Below are positions 54,175 to 63,368 of a DNA stretch of 64,000 nucleotides, one piece after another. Location of the stretch: NCBI RefSeq assembly GCF_001956045.1, contig NZ_MRTH01000030.1, positions 1-64,000 on the forward strand. Reading direction: 5' to 3'. A model generated the notes under the pieces. That model did not search any database and was not told where the DNA came from. It saw only the letters and a list, made by a program, of their open reading frames with translations. Both the position numbers and the translations under genes were made by a program. The stretch comes from Paenibacillus sp. FSL H7-0331 (GTDB taxonomy: Bacteria > Bacillota > Bacilli > Paenibacillales > NBRC-103111). Numbering within the stretch: the first letter of the stretch is position 1; each line of letters starts with the position of its first letter.

Positions 54175-55962
54175 TCACTTTGCTACTTTAATATAAGGGA
54201 AATTAATGATGATCGTTGTACCTTTATTATGCTCACTGTCGATATCGAAAATAAGTTGCTCGCCAAACACAATACGCAACCGTGTGTAAACATTTTTTAG
54301 CCCCAGATTACTTGAAGAAACAACATCAAAATAAGAATGGGTTGCCATCTGTTTGTACTGCTCAAAATCATTTAATTTTTTCACGCTAAACCCTACTCCG
54401 TTATCAGAAATTCGAATTTCGACTCTTTCTCCAAGTTTTTTTGTGGATATGTGAATCAGCCCTTTGCCTAACTTTTTTTCAACCCCATGCCTGATGGAGT
54501 TTTCAATCAAAGGTTGCATAACCATTTTCACCATCATGCATTCGTTTGTTTGTTCATCTATTTCCCATTGCACGCCTAATTGATTTCCGAACCTACTCTT
54601 TAGAATTAACACGTAATTACGACAGTTCTCCATCTCTTCCGCCAGTGTTACTTGATCCTTTGACATATCGATATTGTATCGAAGCATTTTACTTAAGGAT
54701 AGGGTAATCTCGGAAATTTGCTCTATGCCTTCATTATCAGCAATCCCATTGATGACTTCTAGTGTGTTGTAGAGAAAGTGTGGATTTATTTGCATAAGAA
54801 GCGCCTTAAGCTCGGCATCTTTTTTGCGAAGCTCCGTCTCATATTGGGTTTTAATTAACTGATTGATCGTGTTAACCATGGAATGAAATCGATGGTTTAA
54901 TTGGTGGATTTCCATGGTTGTGTTGCCTATTTTTTCATTACCGATGCCAAAATCGCCACGCTCCACTTTAGACATAAGATTATTCAATCTCTGGATCGGT
55001 CTAGTCATATAAATCGAAAAATAATAAGAAAGTATGAATACAAGAAGAAGCGAAAGGCCGCATACTACCCATGTAATTTCACGCAATCCTTGTAATTCTG
55101 TCGTTAATTCGGATAATGGAATGGAGCCAACAACAGTCAGCCCTCTCTCCATGAGCGTATTGTAAGAAACAATCATTTCTTTGCCGTTAAATTTGGATAC
55201 ATAGGAATCCGCACGAATCGTTTCCAGATGGGAGCGGGTATTGCCCTCGATCTTTTTTCCTATAAGTGCATGATTGGAATGATAAAGATAAGTATCATTG
55301 TTCCAGATAATCTGCATGATGCCACCGCTGCGAAACTCGATCACTCTAAAATAAGAGAAAAAAGAGGAAAGCGATTTATCATAGCTAATATAGCCAACTC
55401 TTTTCCCACTCTTCTTATCAAAAATAGCCCGTGAAGCTGTAAAACTATAAATACCATTATATTCAAGAGGATGAATGTCAAAAATCAAATCATTTCCATC
55501 GTTGTTTTTCATTTTTTTTTGCCATTCGAGTTCTTCTTGAGAATCATACATATGTTTATAATCGTTTGTAGTTGAAAGGCTTATCATCCGCCCATCGTCA
55601 GAAAAAACGCGTACACTAATATACTCATCACTTTTATCGAGAAGATTCGAGACATAGGTATCCATATTCACGCGAATTTCTGGATTTGATAAATCAGTGT
55701 GGGGGCTTCTCAAAATAAATGCCGAGAATATTTCGGATTGATAATATATTTCCTTTAAATAGGAATCTACATTCCGATTAACACTTTGCAGGAGCAAATC
55801 ATTGCTTCCCATTACTTCACTAGTAATCAAATTAGCCGCTTCCCGGTAAGATAACGATCCGACAATAATAAGGGGGATCAGATTAAGTAAGACATAGGTT
55901 AAAATTAATTGATATTGCATACTTCTCTTGTTAAAAATCCTATCCATTAACTTATATAACAT
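54175..55962 (-). CDS. YesM-type sensor histidine kinase
   Basis: A 595-residue membrane kinase. The first helix is near residues 18-38 (LILTYVLLNLIPLIIVGSLSY), with an extracytoplasmic Cache-like sensor, a second helix near 295-315 (VCGLSLLLVFILSYYFSIYM), HAMP, and a His_kinase domain with phospho-acceptor His395 in INPHFLYNTLE. The ATPase has PLIENSIRHGVEKK and ISDNGVGF. ATG at 55962 follows GGAGGGC. The short 11-base gap to the regulator shows that they are co-transcribed. It probably senses the sugar-loaded RbsB-like protein or its ligand. Confidence 0.9.
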   Translation of the reverse strand: MLYKLMDRIFNKRSMQYQLILTYVLLNLIPLIIVGSLSYREAANLITSEVMGSNDLLLQSVNRNVDSYLKEIYYQSEIFSAFILRSPHTDLSNPEIRVNMDTYVSNLLDKSDEYISVRVFSDDGRMISLSTTNDYKHMYDSQEELEWQKKMKNNDGNDLIFDIHPLEYNGIYSFTASRAIFDKKSGKRVGYISYDKSLSSFFSYFRVIEFRSGGIMQIIWNNDTYLYHSNHALIGKKIEGNTRSHLETIRADSYVSKFNGKEMIVSYNTLMERGLTVVGSIPLSELTTELQGLREITWVVCGLSLLLVFILSYYFSIYMTRPIQRLNNLMSKVERGDFGIGNEKIGNTTMEIHQLNHRFHSMVNTINQLIKTQYETELRKKDAELKALLMQINPHFLYNTLEVINGIADNEGIEQISEITLSLSKMLRYNIDMSKDQVTLAEEMENCRNYVLILKSRFGNQLGVQWEIDEQTNECMMVKMVMQPLIENSIRHGVEKKLGKGLIHISTKKLGERVEIRISDNGVGFSVKKLNDFEQYKQMATHSYFDVVSSSNLGLKNVYTRLRIVFGEQLIFDIDSEHNKGTTIIINFPYIKVAK

Positions 55963-56267
55963 TGTCGTAACCGCCCTCCACTAACCATCAAGTTGCTTCA
56001 TTATAAGCGAATGATTGGAATTTACCAAGGTTGACATATGTCAAAAAGTCAACCAGGATTTTGTCCTAGTTGACAGATTGTCGAGAACCCCGACAGTTCC
56101 GAAATCAGCTGAAGGGGTGGGAGTGTCCAGCGAAGGGAACCTTTGAAACCGGGAAAATACCGCATATTATCATTCCAATTTTCGAGTTTCAAGAGCGACC
56201 GCAGCGGGTACCCCCACCCAAAACAGGCTGTTATTACACTTAAGAGGGGTTATCATTTTGCAAAAAA
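55963..56267 (-). promoter_or_regulatory. Intergenic region with clustered palindromes ahead of the kinase gene
   Basis: Within 44 bases lie a perfect palindrome TTGACATATGTCAA (56031-56044) and an imperfect one, GTCAAC-C-AGGA-TTTTG-TCCT-A-GTTGAC (56048-56074). TTGAC/GTCAA half-sites occur four times. It may be an operator for the two-component genes or an RNA hairpin. The region between 56075 and 56267 holds no gene; GGGTGGG-type and CCCCACCC-type arms near 56115 and 56210 are only loosely matched. Confidence 0.45.
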
Positions 56268-57227
56268 CTATTTAAAATCAGCAATGTTTTCTTTCGTAAT
56301 GAATTGGAGCGGAATATAGTTCGTATGCTCAACGCTCTCACCATTTGCTGCTTTCACTGCGATTTCGATAGCTCTATTTCCCTGTTTAAGTGCATCCTGA
56401 AAAATAGTAGCCGTCAAGTGTCCTTCTTTTATGGATTTCAAAGCATCCGGGATGGCATCGATTCCGACCACAAAGATTTTATCTTGCTTATTTGCTGCCT
56501 TTATAGCATTATACGCACCTAGTGCCATTTCATCATTCTCAGCGATAACTGCATCGATGTTTGGATAGGATTGCAACCAGTTTTCCATCAATGACAACGC
56601 TTGCGCACGATCCCAGTTTGCCGTTTGCTCTGCCAGGACTTTGACATCCGGATAGTTAGGCAGTACCTGTTTTATGCCATCAGTTCGGTAGACCGCTGCG
56701 GCATTGCCATTGGGACCATTAATTATTACAATATTTCCTTTTCCACCTAATTTTTTTATTACAAATTCTGCTTCCATCTTGCCCCCTACTACATTGTCCG
56801 CCCCTACAAAGGCTGTAGCTTTATCAGAATTGGATACATCGTTCGTGAGAATAACAATCGGAATATGGGCATTAACCGCGAGATCAACGGCAGGAGCCAC
56901 TCCATTTTTATCAGAGGGACTGACGATAATGGCGTCCACTTTTTGTGTAATAAAGTTCTCGACTTGCGTAATTTGATTTTCTGCTTTACCTTGCCCGTCA
57001 GTCTCGATCAGTTTAACACCCAATTCTTTCGCCTTGTCGCGAATAGCGTTTTGTGTGGCAATGAAAAATTCATTTTGCAAATTGGAGTATGAGACACCTA
57101 CTTTCAAAGTTTTTTTAGCATTTCCTATCCCATTGTTAGCAGCGTTTGGATCATTGTTATTACCTCCACACGCCGTAAGAACGAACGTCAACAGTGTTAC
57201 AACAACTAATGCTTTTATTTTCTTCAT
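56268..57227 (-). CDS. Ribose-type (CUT2) periplasmic-binding lipoprotein
   Basis: A 319-residue type I binding protein, RbsB-like. Lipobox VLTAC (Cys at 20) is followed by an N/G-rich tether. Family elements: VGVSYSNLQNEFFIATQNAI, VDAIIVSPSDKNGVAPAVDLA, IPIVILTNDV, ADNVVGGKMEAEF and DAVIAENDEMALGAYNAIK. ATG at 57227 follows AGGGGG. It is the last gene of the operon with the permease and ATPase. The ligand could be a pentose or another small polar compound related to the amidase or dehydratase substrate; it is not provable here. Confidence 0.9.
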   Translation of the reverse strand: MKKIKALVVVTLLTFVLTACGGNNNDPNAANNGIGNAKKTLKVGVSYSNLQNEFFIATQNAIRDKAKELGVKLIETDGQGKAENQITQVENFITQKVDAIIVSPSDKNGVAPAVDLAVNAHIPIVILTNDVSNSDKATAFVGADNVVGGKMEAEFVIKKLGGKGNIVIINGPNGNAAAVYRTDGIKQVLPNYPDVKVLAEQTANWDRAQALSLMENWLQSYPNIDAVIAENDEMALGAYNAIKAANKQDKIFVVGIDAIPDALKSIKEGHLTATIFQDALKQGNRAIEIAVKAANGESVEHTNYIPLQFITKENIADFK

Positions 57228-57284
57228 TAGGAATTCCCCCTTAGTTTTTTTATATATATAACGCCATTTGAAGCGATTATATAG

Positions 57285-58205
57285 TTATTGATTCTTTTTA
57301 TCCAAAAGAACAGCTAACACAATGATCGCGCCTTTTACAATTTGCTGATAGTAAGAGGATACATTCAGAAGATCCAGTCCGTTGTTCATAATTCCGATAA
57401 TCAATACCCCAACAACCGTTCCTATAATTCTCCCCCTACCGCCCGTTAGGCTTGTACCACCTATAACGACAGCGGCGATTGCATCTAATTCATACCCAGT
57501 GCCGAGAACAGGAGATCCAGTCATCACTCTTGATGATAGGAGGATTCCGGCAAGTCCTGCCGCCAAACCTGAAATTGCATAAACTGCAATCTCAACTCTG
57601 CCTACTTTGACACCAGACAATTGAGCCGCCTTTTCGTTTCCTCCCGAAGCAAACACATGTCGACCGAATTTTGTAATATGGAGCACAAAGAATCCTAATG
57701 CGATCACACCTACAAAGACCAGAACCGGCAGTGGGATACCGGCAATATAGCCGCCGCCGATAAAGTTGTATTCCGAGCTCAAGTTAATAATAGGTCGACC
57801 GTCTGTGTAGACTAATGTTAACCCTCTTGCAGCTGTCATCATTCCCAAGGTGACGATAAAAGATGCTACTTTCCAACGGGAAATGATAATGCCATTTATA
57901 AGTCCCAATCCTAAACCGACAAGCAAGCCAAGAGCGATAGGCACAAACGTCGGATAAGTGTCCGGATGTGCAAAGCTTGAAGCGACAATCGCGGAAAAGG
58001 CGAGAATTGAACCAACGGATAAATCAATCCCTCCTCGTATAATGACAAAGGTCATACCGATCGCGATAATGCCGCTGATCGAAGACTGACGAAGAATATT
58101 CAAGAGATTAGTTACCGTCAAAAAAGATTCAGAACTAAGCGACAACACAATCAGCAAAATTCCAAACGCAATGAAAATCCCATACTTAGCTAAATATCTA
58201 CTCAT
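57285..58205 (-). CDS. Ribose-type (CUT2) ABC transporter permease
   Basis: A 306-residue RbsC-like permease with about ten hydrophobic segments. Characteristic motifs are GMTFVIIRGGIDLSVGSILAFSA, GGNEKAAQLSGVKV, and ELDAIAAVVIGGTSLTGGRG. It is placed between the ATPase and the binding protein (spacing 30 and 57 bases). It forms the membrane channel of the transporter. Confidence 0.92.
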   Translation of the reverse strand: MSRYLAKYGIFIAFGILLIVLSLSSESFLTVTNLLNILRQSSISGIIAIGMTFVIIRGGIDLSVGSILAFSAIVASSFAHPDTYPTFVPIALGLLVGLGLGLINGIIISRWKVASFIVTLGMMTAARGLTLVYTDGRPIINLSSEYNFIGGGYIAGIPLPVLVFVGVIALGFFVLHITKFGRHVFASGGNEKAAQLSGVKVGRVEIAVYAISGLAAGLAGILLSSRVMTGSPVLGTGYELDAIAAVVIGGTSLTGGRGRIIGTVVGVLIIGIMNNGLDLLNVSSYYQQIVKGAIIVLAVLLDKKNQ

Positions 58206-58235
58206 CTTTTGTTTCCCCCTTTCCCCGGAAATTAT

Positions 58236-59738
58236 TTATTTTTTTATTCCCGTCGCACACATCATAATGCTCTCTTGGTTAAACTCGTCTCGATTGAATT
58301 GCCCAGTGATCGTTCCTTCATGGAGTACAATGATACGGTCGCTCATTCCCATGAGCTCTGGCATTTCGGAAGAAACCATAATAATCGCCTTACCGTCATT
58401 GGCCAACTTGTTAATAATTTTATAAATTTCAGATTTTGCTCCGATATCAATGCCTCTTGTGGGTTCATCCAGAATCAGAAGGTCTGGGTCACACAACAGC
58501 CACTTCGCTAGCACCACTTTTTGCTGATTCCCTCCACTTAATGTTTCAACCATGGTATTTCTACTGGAGGCATTCACATTTAAAAATTTCATTTGCCGAT
58601 CCGTAACTTCACGCTCTTCCTTAAATTTAATGATTTGCCCTAAACGGACATATCGTTTTAGGTTAACCAACGTTATATTTTCCTTGACCGTGAAATTCAA
58701 ATTGAGCCCAAATAGCTTCCTATCCTCCGTTACAAGCGATAATTTATGCTTAATCGCCTTTTGCGGCGAATCAATCACGACCTTCTGATTTTGGATGTAG
58801 ATTTCGCCGCTATCGATTTTTCTGACACCAAAAATTGCTTCAACAAGCTCGGTTCGTCCAGCTCCCATTAGCCCGGCAATTCCTAATATTTCTCCTTTTC
58901 TTACCTGTAGATTAATATTTGTGAATTTCCCATTCAGTGATAAGTTTTTTACTTCAAGAAACCGTTCCCCAATTGGAGAAGGTTGCTTGACAAACATATC
59001 CTCCAAATTACGCCCGACCATAAGAGAAATCAATTGCTGCTGGTCTAGTTGTTGGGCCGACTTCGTATCGATATAACTACCGTCGCGCAGGACGGTGATC
59101 GTATCACAGATTGTATAAATCTCGTCCATTTTGTGTGAGATATAAATAATCGCCTTACCTTGCAAAATTAGTTTTCGAATAATCTCGAATAATTTCGCGA
59201 CTTCCCGATCTGTAATTGCCGAAGTAGGCTCGTCCATGACAATAATATCCGCATTGTACGAGATCGCTTTTACGATTTCGACCATTTGCATTTCCGCAAC
59301 ACTAAGCTCATATAGTTTTCTATCCGGATTGATCACCATATCTACCATTTTGAACAATTCGATGGTCTTGCTTCGCATTTCTTTCTTATTGGCGATGCCT
59401 AACCTCTTGCTGGGTTCACGACCAATGAATATATTTTCGGCAATGGTCATGTCAAGGATAGAGTTCAGTTCCTGATGCACGATGCTGATGCCGGAATTAA
59501 TAGCGTCGAGCGGCTGTGCAAACCGGACATTCTGACCTTTTAACACGATTTCTCCATCGTCCGGTTGATAAATACCTGTCAATATTTTCATCAGCGTAGA
59601 CTTCCCCGCTCCATTTTCCCCCATAAGCGCATGAACTTCTCCTTTTTTTACATTCAAGGAAACGTCGTTCAATGCCCTCACCCCTGAAAACGTTTTACTG
59701 ATGTTTTTCATTTGTAGAATGTAGGGCTGATTCAACAT
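58236..59738 (-). CDS. Ribose-type (CUT2) ABC transporter ATPase, two nucleotide-binding domains
   Basis: A 500-residue RbsA-like tandem ATPase. Domain 1: Walker A GENGAGKST, signature ELSVAEMQMVEI, Walker B IIVMDEPTSAI. Domain 2: degenerate Walker A GLMGAGRTE, signature LSGGNQQK, Walker B LLILDEPTRGID. ATG at 59738 is chosen, 8 bases after GGGAG; upstream ATG codons lie at or before that site. It is first in the transporter operon, unlike the CUT1 systems of the window, which lack an ATPase gene. Upstream lies the promoter shared with the amidase operon. Confidence 0.92.
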   Translation of the reverse strand: MLNQPYILQMKNISKTFSGVRALNDVSLNVKKGEVHALMGENGAGKSTLMKILTGIYQPDDGEIVLKGQNVRFAQPLDAINSGISIVHQELNSILDMTIAENIFIGREPSKRLGIANKKEMRSKTIELFKMVDMVINPDRKLYELSVAEMQMVEIVKAISYNADIIVMDEPTSAITDREVAKLFEIIRKLILQGKAIIYISHKMDEIYTICDTITVLRDGSYIDTKSAQQLDQQQLISLMVGRNLEDMFVKQPSPIGERFLEVKNLSLNGKFTNINLQVRKGEILGIAGLMGAGRTELVEAIFGVRKIDSGEIYIQNQKVVIDSPQKAIKHKLSLVTEDRKLFGLNLNFTVKENITLVNLKRYVRLGQIIKFKEEREVTDRQMKFLNVNASSRNTMVETLSGGNQQKVVLAKWLLCDPDLLILDEPTRGIDIGAKSEIYKIINKLANDGKAIIMVSSEMPELMGMSDRIIVLHEGTITGQFNRDEFNQESIMMCATGIKK

Positions 59739-59770
59739 TGGATTATCTCCCTTCATCAACTATATTTCTG

Positions 59771-59838
59771 ATTATAGTGGGTAAGATCATATAGAGACAT
59801 GGATCTTATTCGGAAATACTATGAATTATTTCGGATAT
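59771..59838 (-). promoter_or_regulatory. Transporter operon promoter with TCGGAAAT direct repeats
   Basis: TATAAT on the minus strand (59776-59771), with TCGGAAAT at 59810-59817 and TCGGATAT at 59831-59838 on the plus strand. The repeats are 21 bp apart, and the distance from the -10 to the first repeat (34 bases) is the same as at 49801-49868. No clear -35 is present, so an activator is needed. Confidence 0.7.
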
Positions 59839-59842
59839 TAAC

Positions 59843-59950
59843 GGTTCTGGTGCTAAAAATTAAGACCCACAATATGTAGTATTCAAATGAAATTTTAAAG
59901 CGAAATTTCATACTATATTTGGTATGTAAAAATATTTTTGCAACAGAGCC
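59843..59950 (-). mobile_element. 108-bp IS6-ended miniature element, copy A
   Basis: One end is GGTTCTGGTGCTAAAAA (59843 onward), the other GGCTCTGTTGCAAAAAT as reverse complement (ending 59950). These resemble IS6-family terminal repeats and each other. Nothing is encoded between them. It is identical to the reverse complement of copy B (61000-61108) except for one substitution and one single-base indel near the end. Confidence 0.7.
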
Positions 59951-60999
59951 GACCGAATCTCGCAGGAGCGGAGCAATTGAGGTCGGGGGTTCAACACCAA
60001 AGAGGACAGACGAATTATTTTCAGCCTGACGTTCCTAATCATATGCATGCCTCGATGAGAGCATAATCTAACAACAAAATCACGGATAGTTCTGATCAGC
60101 TTTATTATGACCAAAATACACCGTATTCATGTTAAAGCCGTTATAAGTATTATCTAGACGCTTTTACAATAAGGAGCTTTTTCTTCATCTCTCTTATTGC
60201 ACTCTGGGTTCCGCATTTGCGTATTCGTCGGCGATCCGTCCTCTAGAATCCATCGAACCGTCATTAACAAGTAATACTTCAATGTTTTTTAGTGATTGTT
60301 TAAGAACACTATCAATAGCTTTCTTTATATAATCAGCTGAATTATACAGCGGCATAATTACACTTATTAACACATCTACTTTTCCGGAAAGCTATAGTAT
60401 ATGGATTCAAAGGAACCTCTCTCCATTGTTAATTTAACCCCACCTAATGATATGTTATGTATCAGATAAAATAAAAATACAACTTGAAAATTATGACCAA
60501 GAAGCCCTTGATTCAAAAATATACCTATACCTCGGTCGCTTTTTATCAGATAAGGGTAAAAACCCAACTGCAATTGCACTAGATATGATGTCTTGAGCTT
60601 TAGGTTATACTTTTATGGCTATTTTCAACACAGGGCATAAAAGATTCAAGGGAAGACTTCGAGGCACGTTTTAATACAGGGGGTCAATTTCCATCTGCGT
60701 GAGAGCAAAGGTAAGAACTTTCATTTACACGTTGAGTTTTATTTATATGGTGGATTGCCTTTTTCGACTAAAATGAGGGGGCTTTCAAGAGAGAGGATAC
60801 ACAAACAGTCTGCCAGTATTCATGGATTGGAAAAAGACAATACGAAAGTGACCCACGGACCGATAAAAAATGGCTAGACTAATCAGCAACAATCAGGAGG
60901 CCCATGGGTGAGAGGTTTAAAGAATCGGCAATTGAGATAGCGTCTATAACTTGATGTAATGAATCCTTTCTTCACGTAGTTAATTGACTCCCTTCATAT
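59951..60999. other. Gene-poor debris between the two miniature elements
   Basis: About 1.05 kb without an intact gene. Next to copy A, on the minus strand near 59970-60080, a frame reads IEAMHMIR-like residues (RGMHMIRNVRLK), an IS6 transposase tail. Further on lies a glycosyltransferase fragment. From 60380 to 60999 only short frames with stops are visible. Confidence 0.45.
60205..60379 (-). pseudogene. Family 2 glycosyltransferase N-terminal fragment
   Basis: Minus-strand frame: ISVIMPLYNSADYIKKAIDS, VLKQSLKNIEVLLVNDGSMD, SRGRIADEYANAEP. This is the nucleotide-sugar-binding start of GT2 enzymes, including the VNDGS motif (Asp that contacts UDP). About 57 residues remain out of a usual 250 or more. 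Confidence 0.75.
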
Positions 61000-61108
61000 G
61001 GCTCTGTTGCAAAAATATTTTTACATACCAAATATAGTATGAAATTTCGCTTTAAAATTTCATTTGAATACTACATATTGTGGGTCTTAATTTTTTTGCA
61101 CCAGAACC
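61000..61108 (+). mobile_element. 108-bp IS6-ended miniature element, copy B
   Basis: It starts GGCTCTGTTGCAAAAAT and ends TTTTTGCACCAGAACC, with ends that are imperfect inverted repeats of IS6 type. It is 109 bp long, in the opposite orientation to copy A. High identity suggests recent movement, or gene conversion/inversion between the copies. Confidence 0.7.
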
Positions 61109-61215
61109 ATTCGGTCTCACTAAGGTCAGTATTTCCCAGGCTCTAACAAAGTGTAGAAACCGCAGTAATCATCCTCCACAAATTGTTATACAAACTAAAG
61201 CGCAAAATGCCCAGC

Positions 61216-62163
61216 TTAATTCCTTCCGTTTGTCAGCCATAAATATTGATGTATAGTCGCTGCTTCCAATTTATTTCCAACTACCCTTTTGCGAAATTTG
61301 CCAGGTGTGATTCCTAGAACTTCAACGAATACCTTACTGAAATAATGCACCGTTTCGTATCCGGACGCCTGCGCCACATCCAGCAACGTCATATCTGTAA
61401 AAGCCAGCAGATAGGCCGCCCGTTTGATTCGCTCCGAACGAACCAAGGAAGGAAAGCTTTGCCCCAGCTCTGCCGACAGAAGCCTGGAAAGCTGTCGTTC
61501 CGATAAATGAATCGCCTGCCCTACTTCTTTTAAGGTCAGCTTATCGGAAAGATGAGCTACTATATAAGCTTTTGCGTTTTTTACCGGACTGGAAATAAAA
61601 CCTGTTTCCGGTTCTGGTGACGTTGTAATAATTCCGCTATGTTGGGAAAAGAAGGAAATCAACGAGAGTAGGAGGGCATGGGATAAACCGAATATCAATT
61701 GCGGAAATGGAATCAACCTTTCCGCAGCTTGAAGCACCAGAGATTTCCAGAGTAGTACTGGTGGTGTTTGTTCGGCATCTGGAATAAACAAATGATGATA
61801 ATTCGTCAGCTTGTCTAACAGTTGAAAGACTTCACCGCGCGGATCCGCTTCTATTATTTCAAAAGCAACAAACAACACCAGCATCCCTGTCTCACTTTGC
61901 AGTTGATGCATACCGCCAGGCTTAGAGCAATACAAGGTACCTCGTTGCAGCGAATAAGTCACCCCTTTATTCGTATAGTGGCCTTCCCCTTCTGCCACAT
62001 AACAAATCTCGAAAAAAGGGTGCGAATGCATAACATTGCCGTGATGCTGGGGTTTCCCTCCCCAATAGTGGACATAAAATGAAGCGGAATCAGCATGTAG
62101 CTTTGTCACATGCTGATTAAGATACATGCTGCTTTTTTGACAAATCTGCGGTGTCAGTTGCAC
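61216..62163 (-). CDS. AraC-family regulator with cupin ligand domain
   Basis: A 315-residue cytoplasmic regulator. The N-terminal AraC-binding cupin shows MHSHPFFEICYVAEGEGHYT, GTLYCSKPGGMHQL. The C-terminal AraC helix-turn-helix pair reads LKEVGQAIHLSERQLSRLLSAELGQ and LLDVAQASGYETVHYFSKVFVEVLG. The start is GTG at 62163 after AGGTGGG. It is divergent from the DapA/GarR pair, with 262 bp between, and probably regulates it in response to a sugar or sugar acid. Confidence 0.88.
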   Translation of the reverse strand: MQLTPQICQKSSMYLNQHVTKLHADSASFYVHYWGGKPQHHGNVMHSHPFFEICYVAEGEGHYTNKGVTYSLQRGTLYCSKPGGMHQLQSETGMLVLFVAFEIIEADPRGEVFQLLDKLTNYHHLFIPDAEQTPPVLLWKSLVLQAAERLIPFPQLIFGLSHALLLSLISFFSQHSGIITTSPEPETGFISSPVKNAKAYIVAHLSDKLTLKEVGQAIHLSERQLSRLLSAELGQSFPSLVRSERIKRAAYLLAFTDMTLLDVAQASGYETVHYFSKVFVEVLGITPGKFRKRVVGNKLEAATIHQYLWLTNGRN

Positions 62164-62321
62164 TGGCTTCCCACCTCTTTAGCGAACTTCTTTCCTTTCA
62201 ACCACTCTCTTAGGACCTGACCTCATTATAACCTAGAAAGACCCTACGGAATATTGTAAAAACATGACGGTTATTTATAAAGACCATCACCATGCGTTTG
62301 GGTACAATGGAATCACAGGGA

Positions 62322-62335
62322 TGAAAGCGTGTACT
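62322..62335 (+). promoter_or_regulatory. Possible cre site ahead of the DapA-family gene
   Basis: TGAAAGCGTGTACT matches cre consensus TGWAANCGNTNWCA at 12 of 14 positions. It lies just after a TACAAT (62313-62318) that could be a -10. The -35 is poor. Suggestive only. Confidence 0.35.
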
Positions 62336-62425
62336 TCCGAATAAAGCTGCGAAGGAGGCGGATTACCGGTCGGAAGAATAGTTCGCCATCCGCTGGAAAA
62401 AGAGGGCATAAAAGGAGATAAAAAT

Positions 62426-63319
62426 ATGGATACAAGTTTTATTCACGGAGTGGTTCCCCCGGTTATTACACCTGTCGATGCCAATGAGTGCGTGGAAGAA
62501 CAGGGCTTGCGACGAGTTGTTGAGCATGTTATTGAAGGAGGGGTACACGGCGTTCTCGCGCTTGGAAGCAATGGGGAGTTTTTTGGGTTAGATCATGAAG
62601 AACAGCAGCGGGCCGTCACTATTATAATCGATCAGGTCAAAGGACGAGTTCCCGTCTATATGGGAATTGGAGCCATTACCACCAAAGAATGCGTCAAATT
62701 GGCCAGACTTGCGGAAAATCTAAAAGCACAGGCTATCACTATCCTGCCGCCCATGTTCCTTAGTCTCAATGAAGACGAGCTGTACCAGCATTTCCTTAAG
62801 ATTTCCGAATCGACCTCTTTGCCGGTTCTTCTTTACAACAACCCTGATCGTGTCGGCAACAATATCTCAGCAAACTTATTAGAACGGCTGACCGACATTC
62901 CCAATATCGTTGGAGTTAAAGATAGCAGCGGAGATTTAACCTTGACCGCGGAATATATCCGAAGAACAAGAGACAAGGGATTTAAAGTCATGGCCGGCAG
63001 GGATGTCATGATTCTTGGCTCCTTAGCTTATGGAGCTGTCGGTTGCGTTGCCTCGACTGCTAATATTGTCCCAGCCTTGGTCGTGGAGATTTATGAGAAA
63101 TTTAAGGCAGGCGATCTGCAAGGTGCTTTGGAAGCCCAATTTAAACTCGCTCCGCTTCGTATGGCATTTAATCTAGGAAGCTTTCCCGTTGCGACTAAGG
63201 ATGCCGCGAATCTAATTGGACTTGAGGTAGGAAATTCGATCAAACCGAATACCACTTGTTCGGAGACCCATTTGGATAAACTCAAGGACATACTGAAAGA
63301 TATGGGTGTACTTTATTAA
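62426..63319 (+). CDS. DapA-family aldolase/dehydratase
   Basis: A 297-residue class I enzyme of the dihydrodipicolinate synthase/N-acetylneuraminate lyase superfamily. Schiff-base Lys165 (GVKDSSGD), Tyr137 (LLYNNP) and the carboxylate-binding GSNGE motif (47-51) are present. A role in lysine synthesis is unlikely because it is paired with a GarR-like reductase and an AraC regulator; 5-keto-4-deoxyglucarate dehydratase, 2-keto-3-deoxy-sugar-acid aldolase or a related function fits better (inferred). ATG at 62426 follows AAAGGAG. Confidence 0.85.
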   Translation: MDTSFIHGVVPPVITPVDANECVEEQGLRRVVEHVIEGGVHGVLALGSNGEFFGLDHEEQQRAVTIIIDQVKGRVPVYMGIGAITTKECVKLARLAENLKAQAITILPPMFLSLNEDELYQHFLKISESTSLPVLLYNNPDRVGNNISANLLERLTDIPNIVGVKDSSGDLTLTAEYIRRTRDKGFKVMAGRDVMILGSLAYGAVGCVASTANIVPALVVEIYEKFKAGDLQGALEAQFKLAPLRMAFNLGSFPVATKDAANLIGLEVGNSIKPNTTCSETHLDKLKDILKDMGVLY

Positions 63320-63368
63320 ACTTTCAAATTCCCCAAGGATGGGTTGATAATCAGGAGGCTGTTAATTG

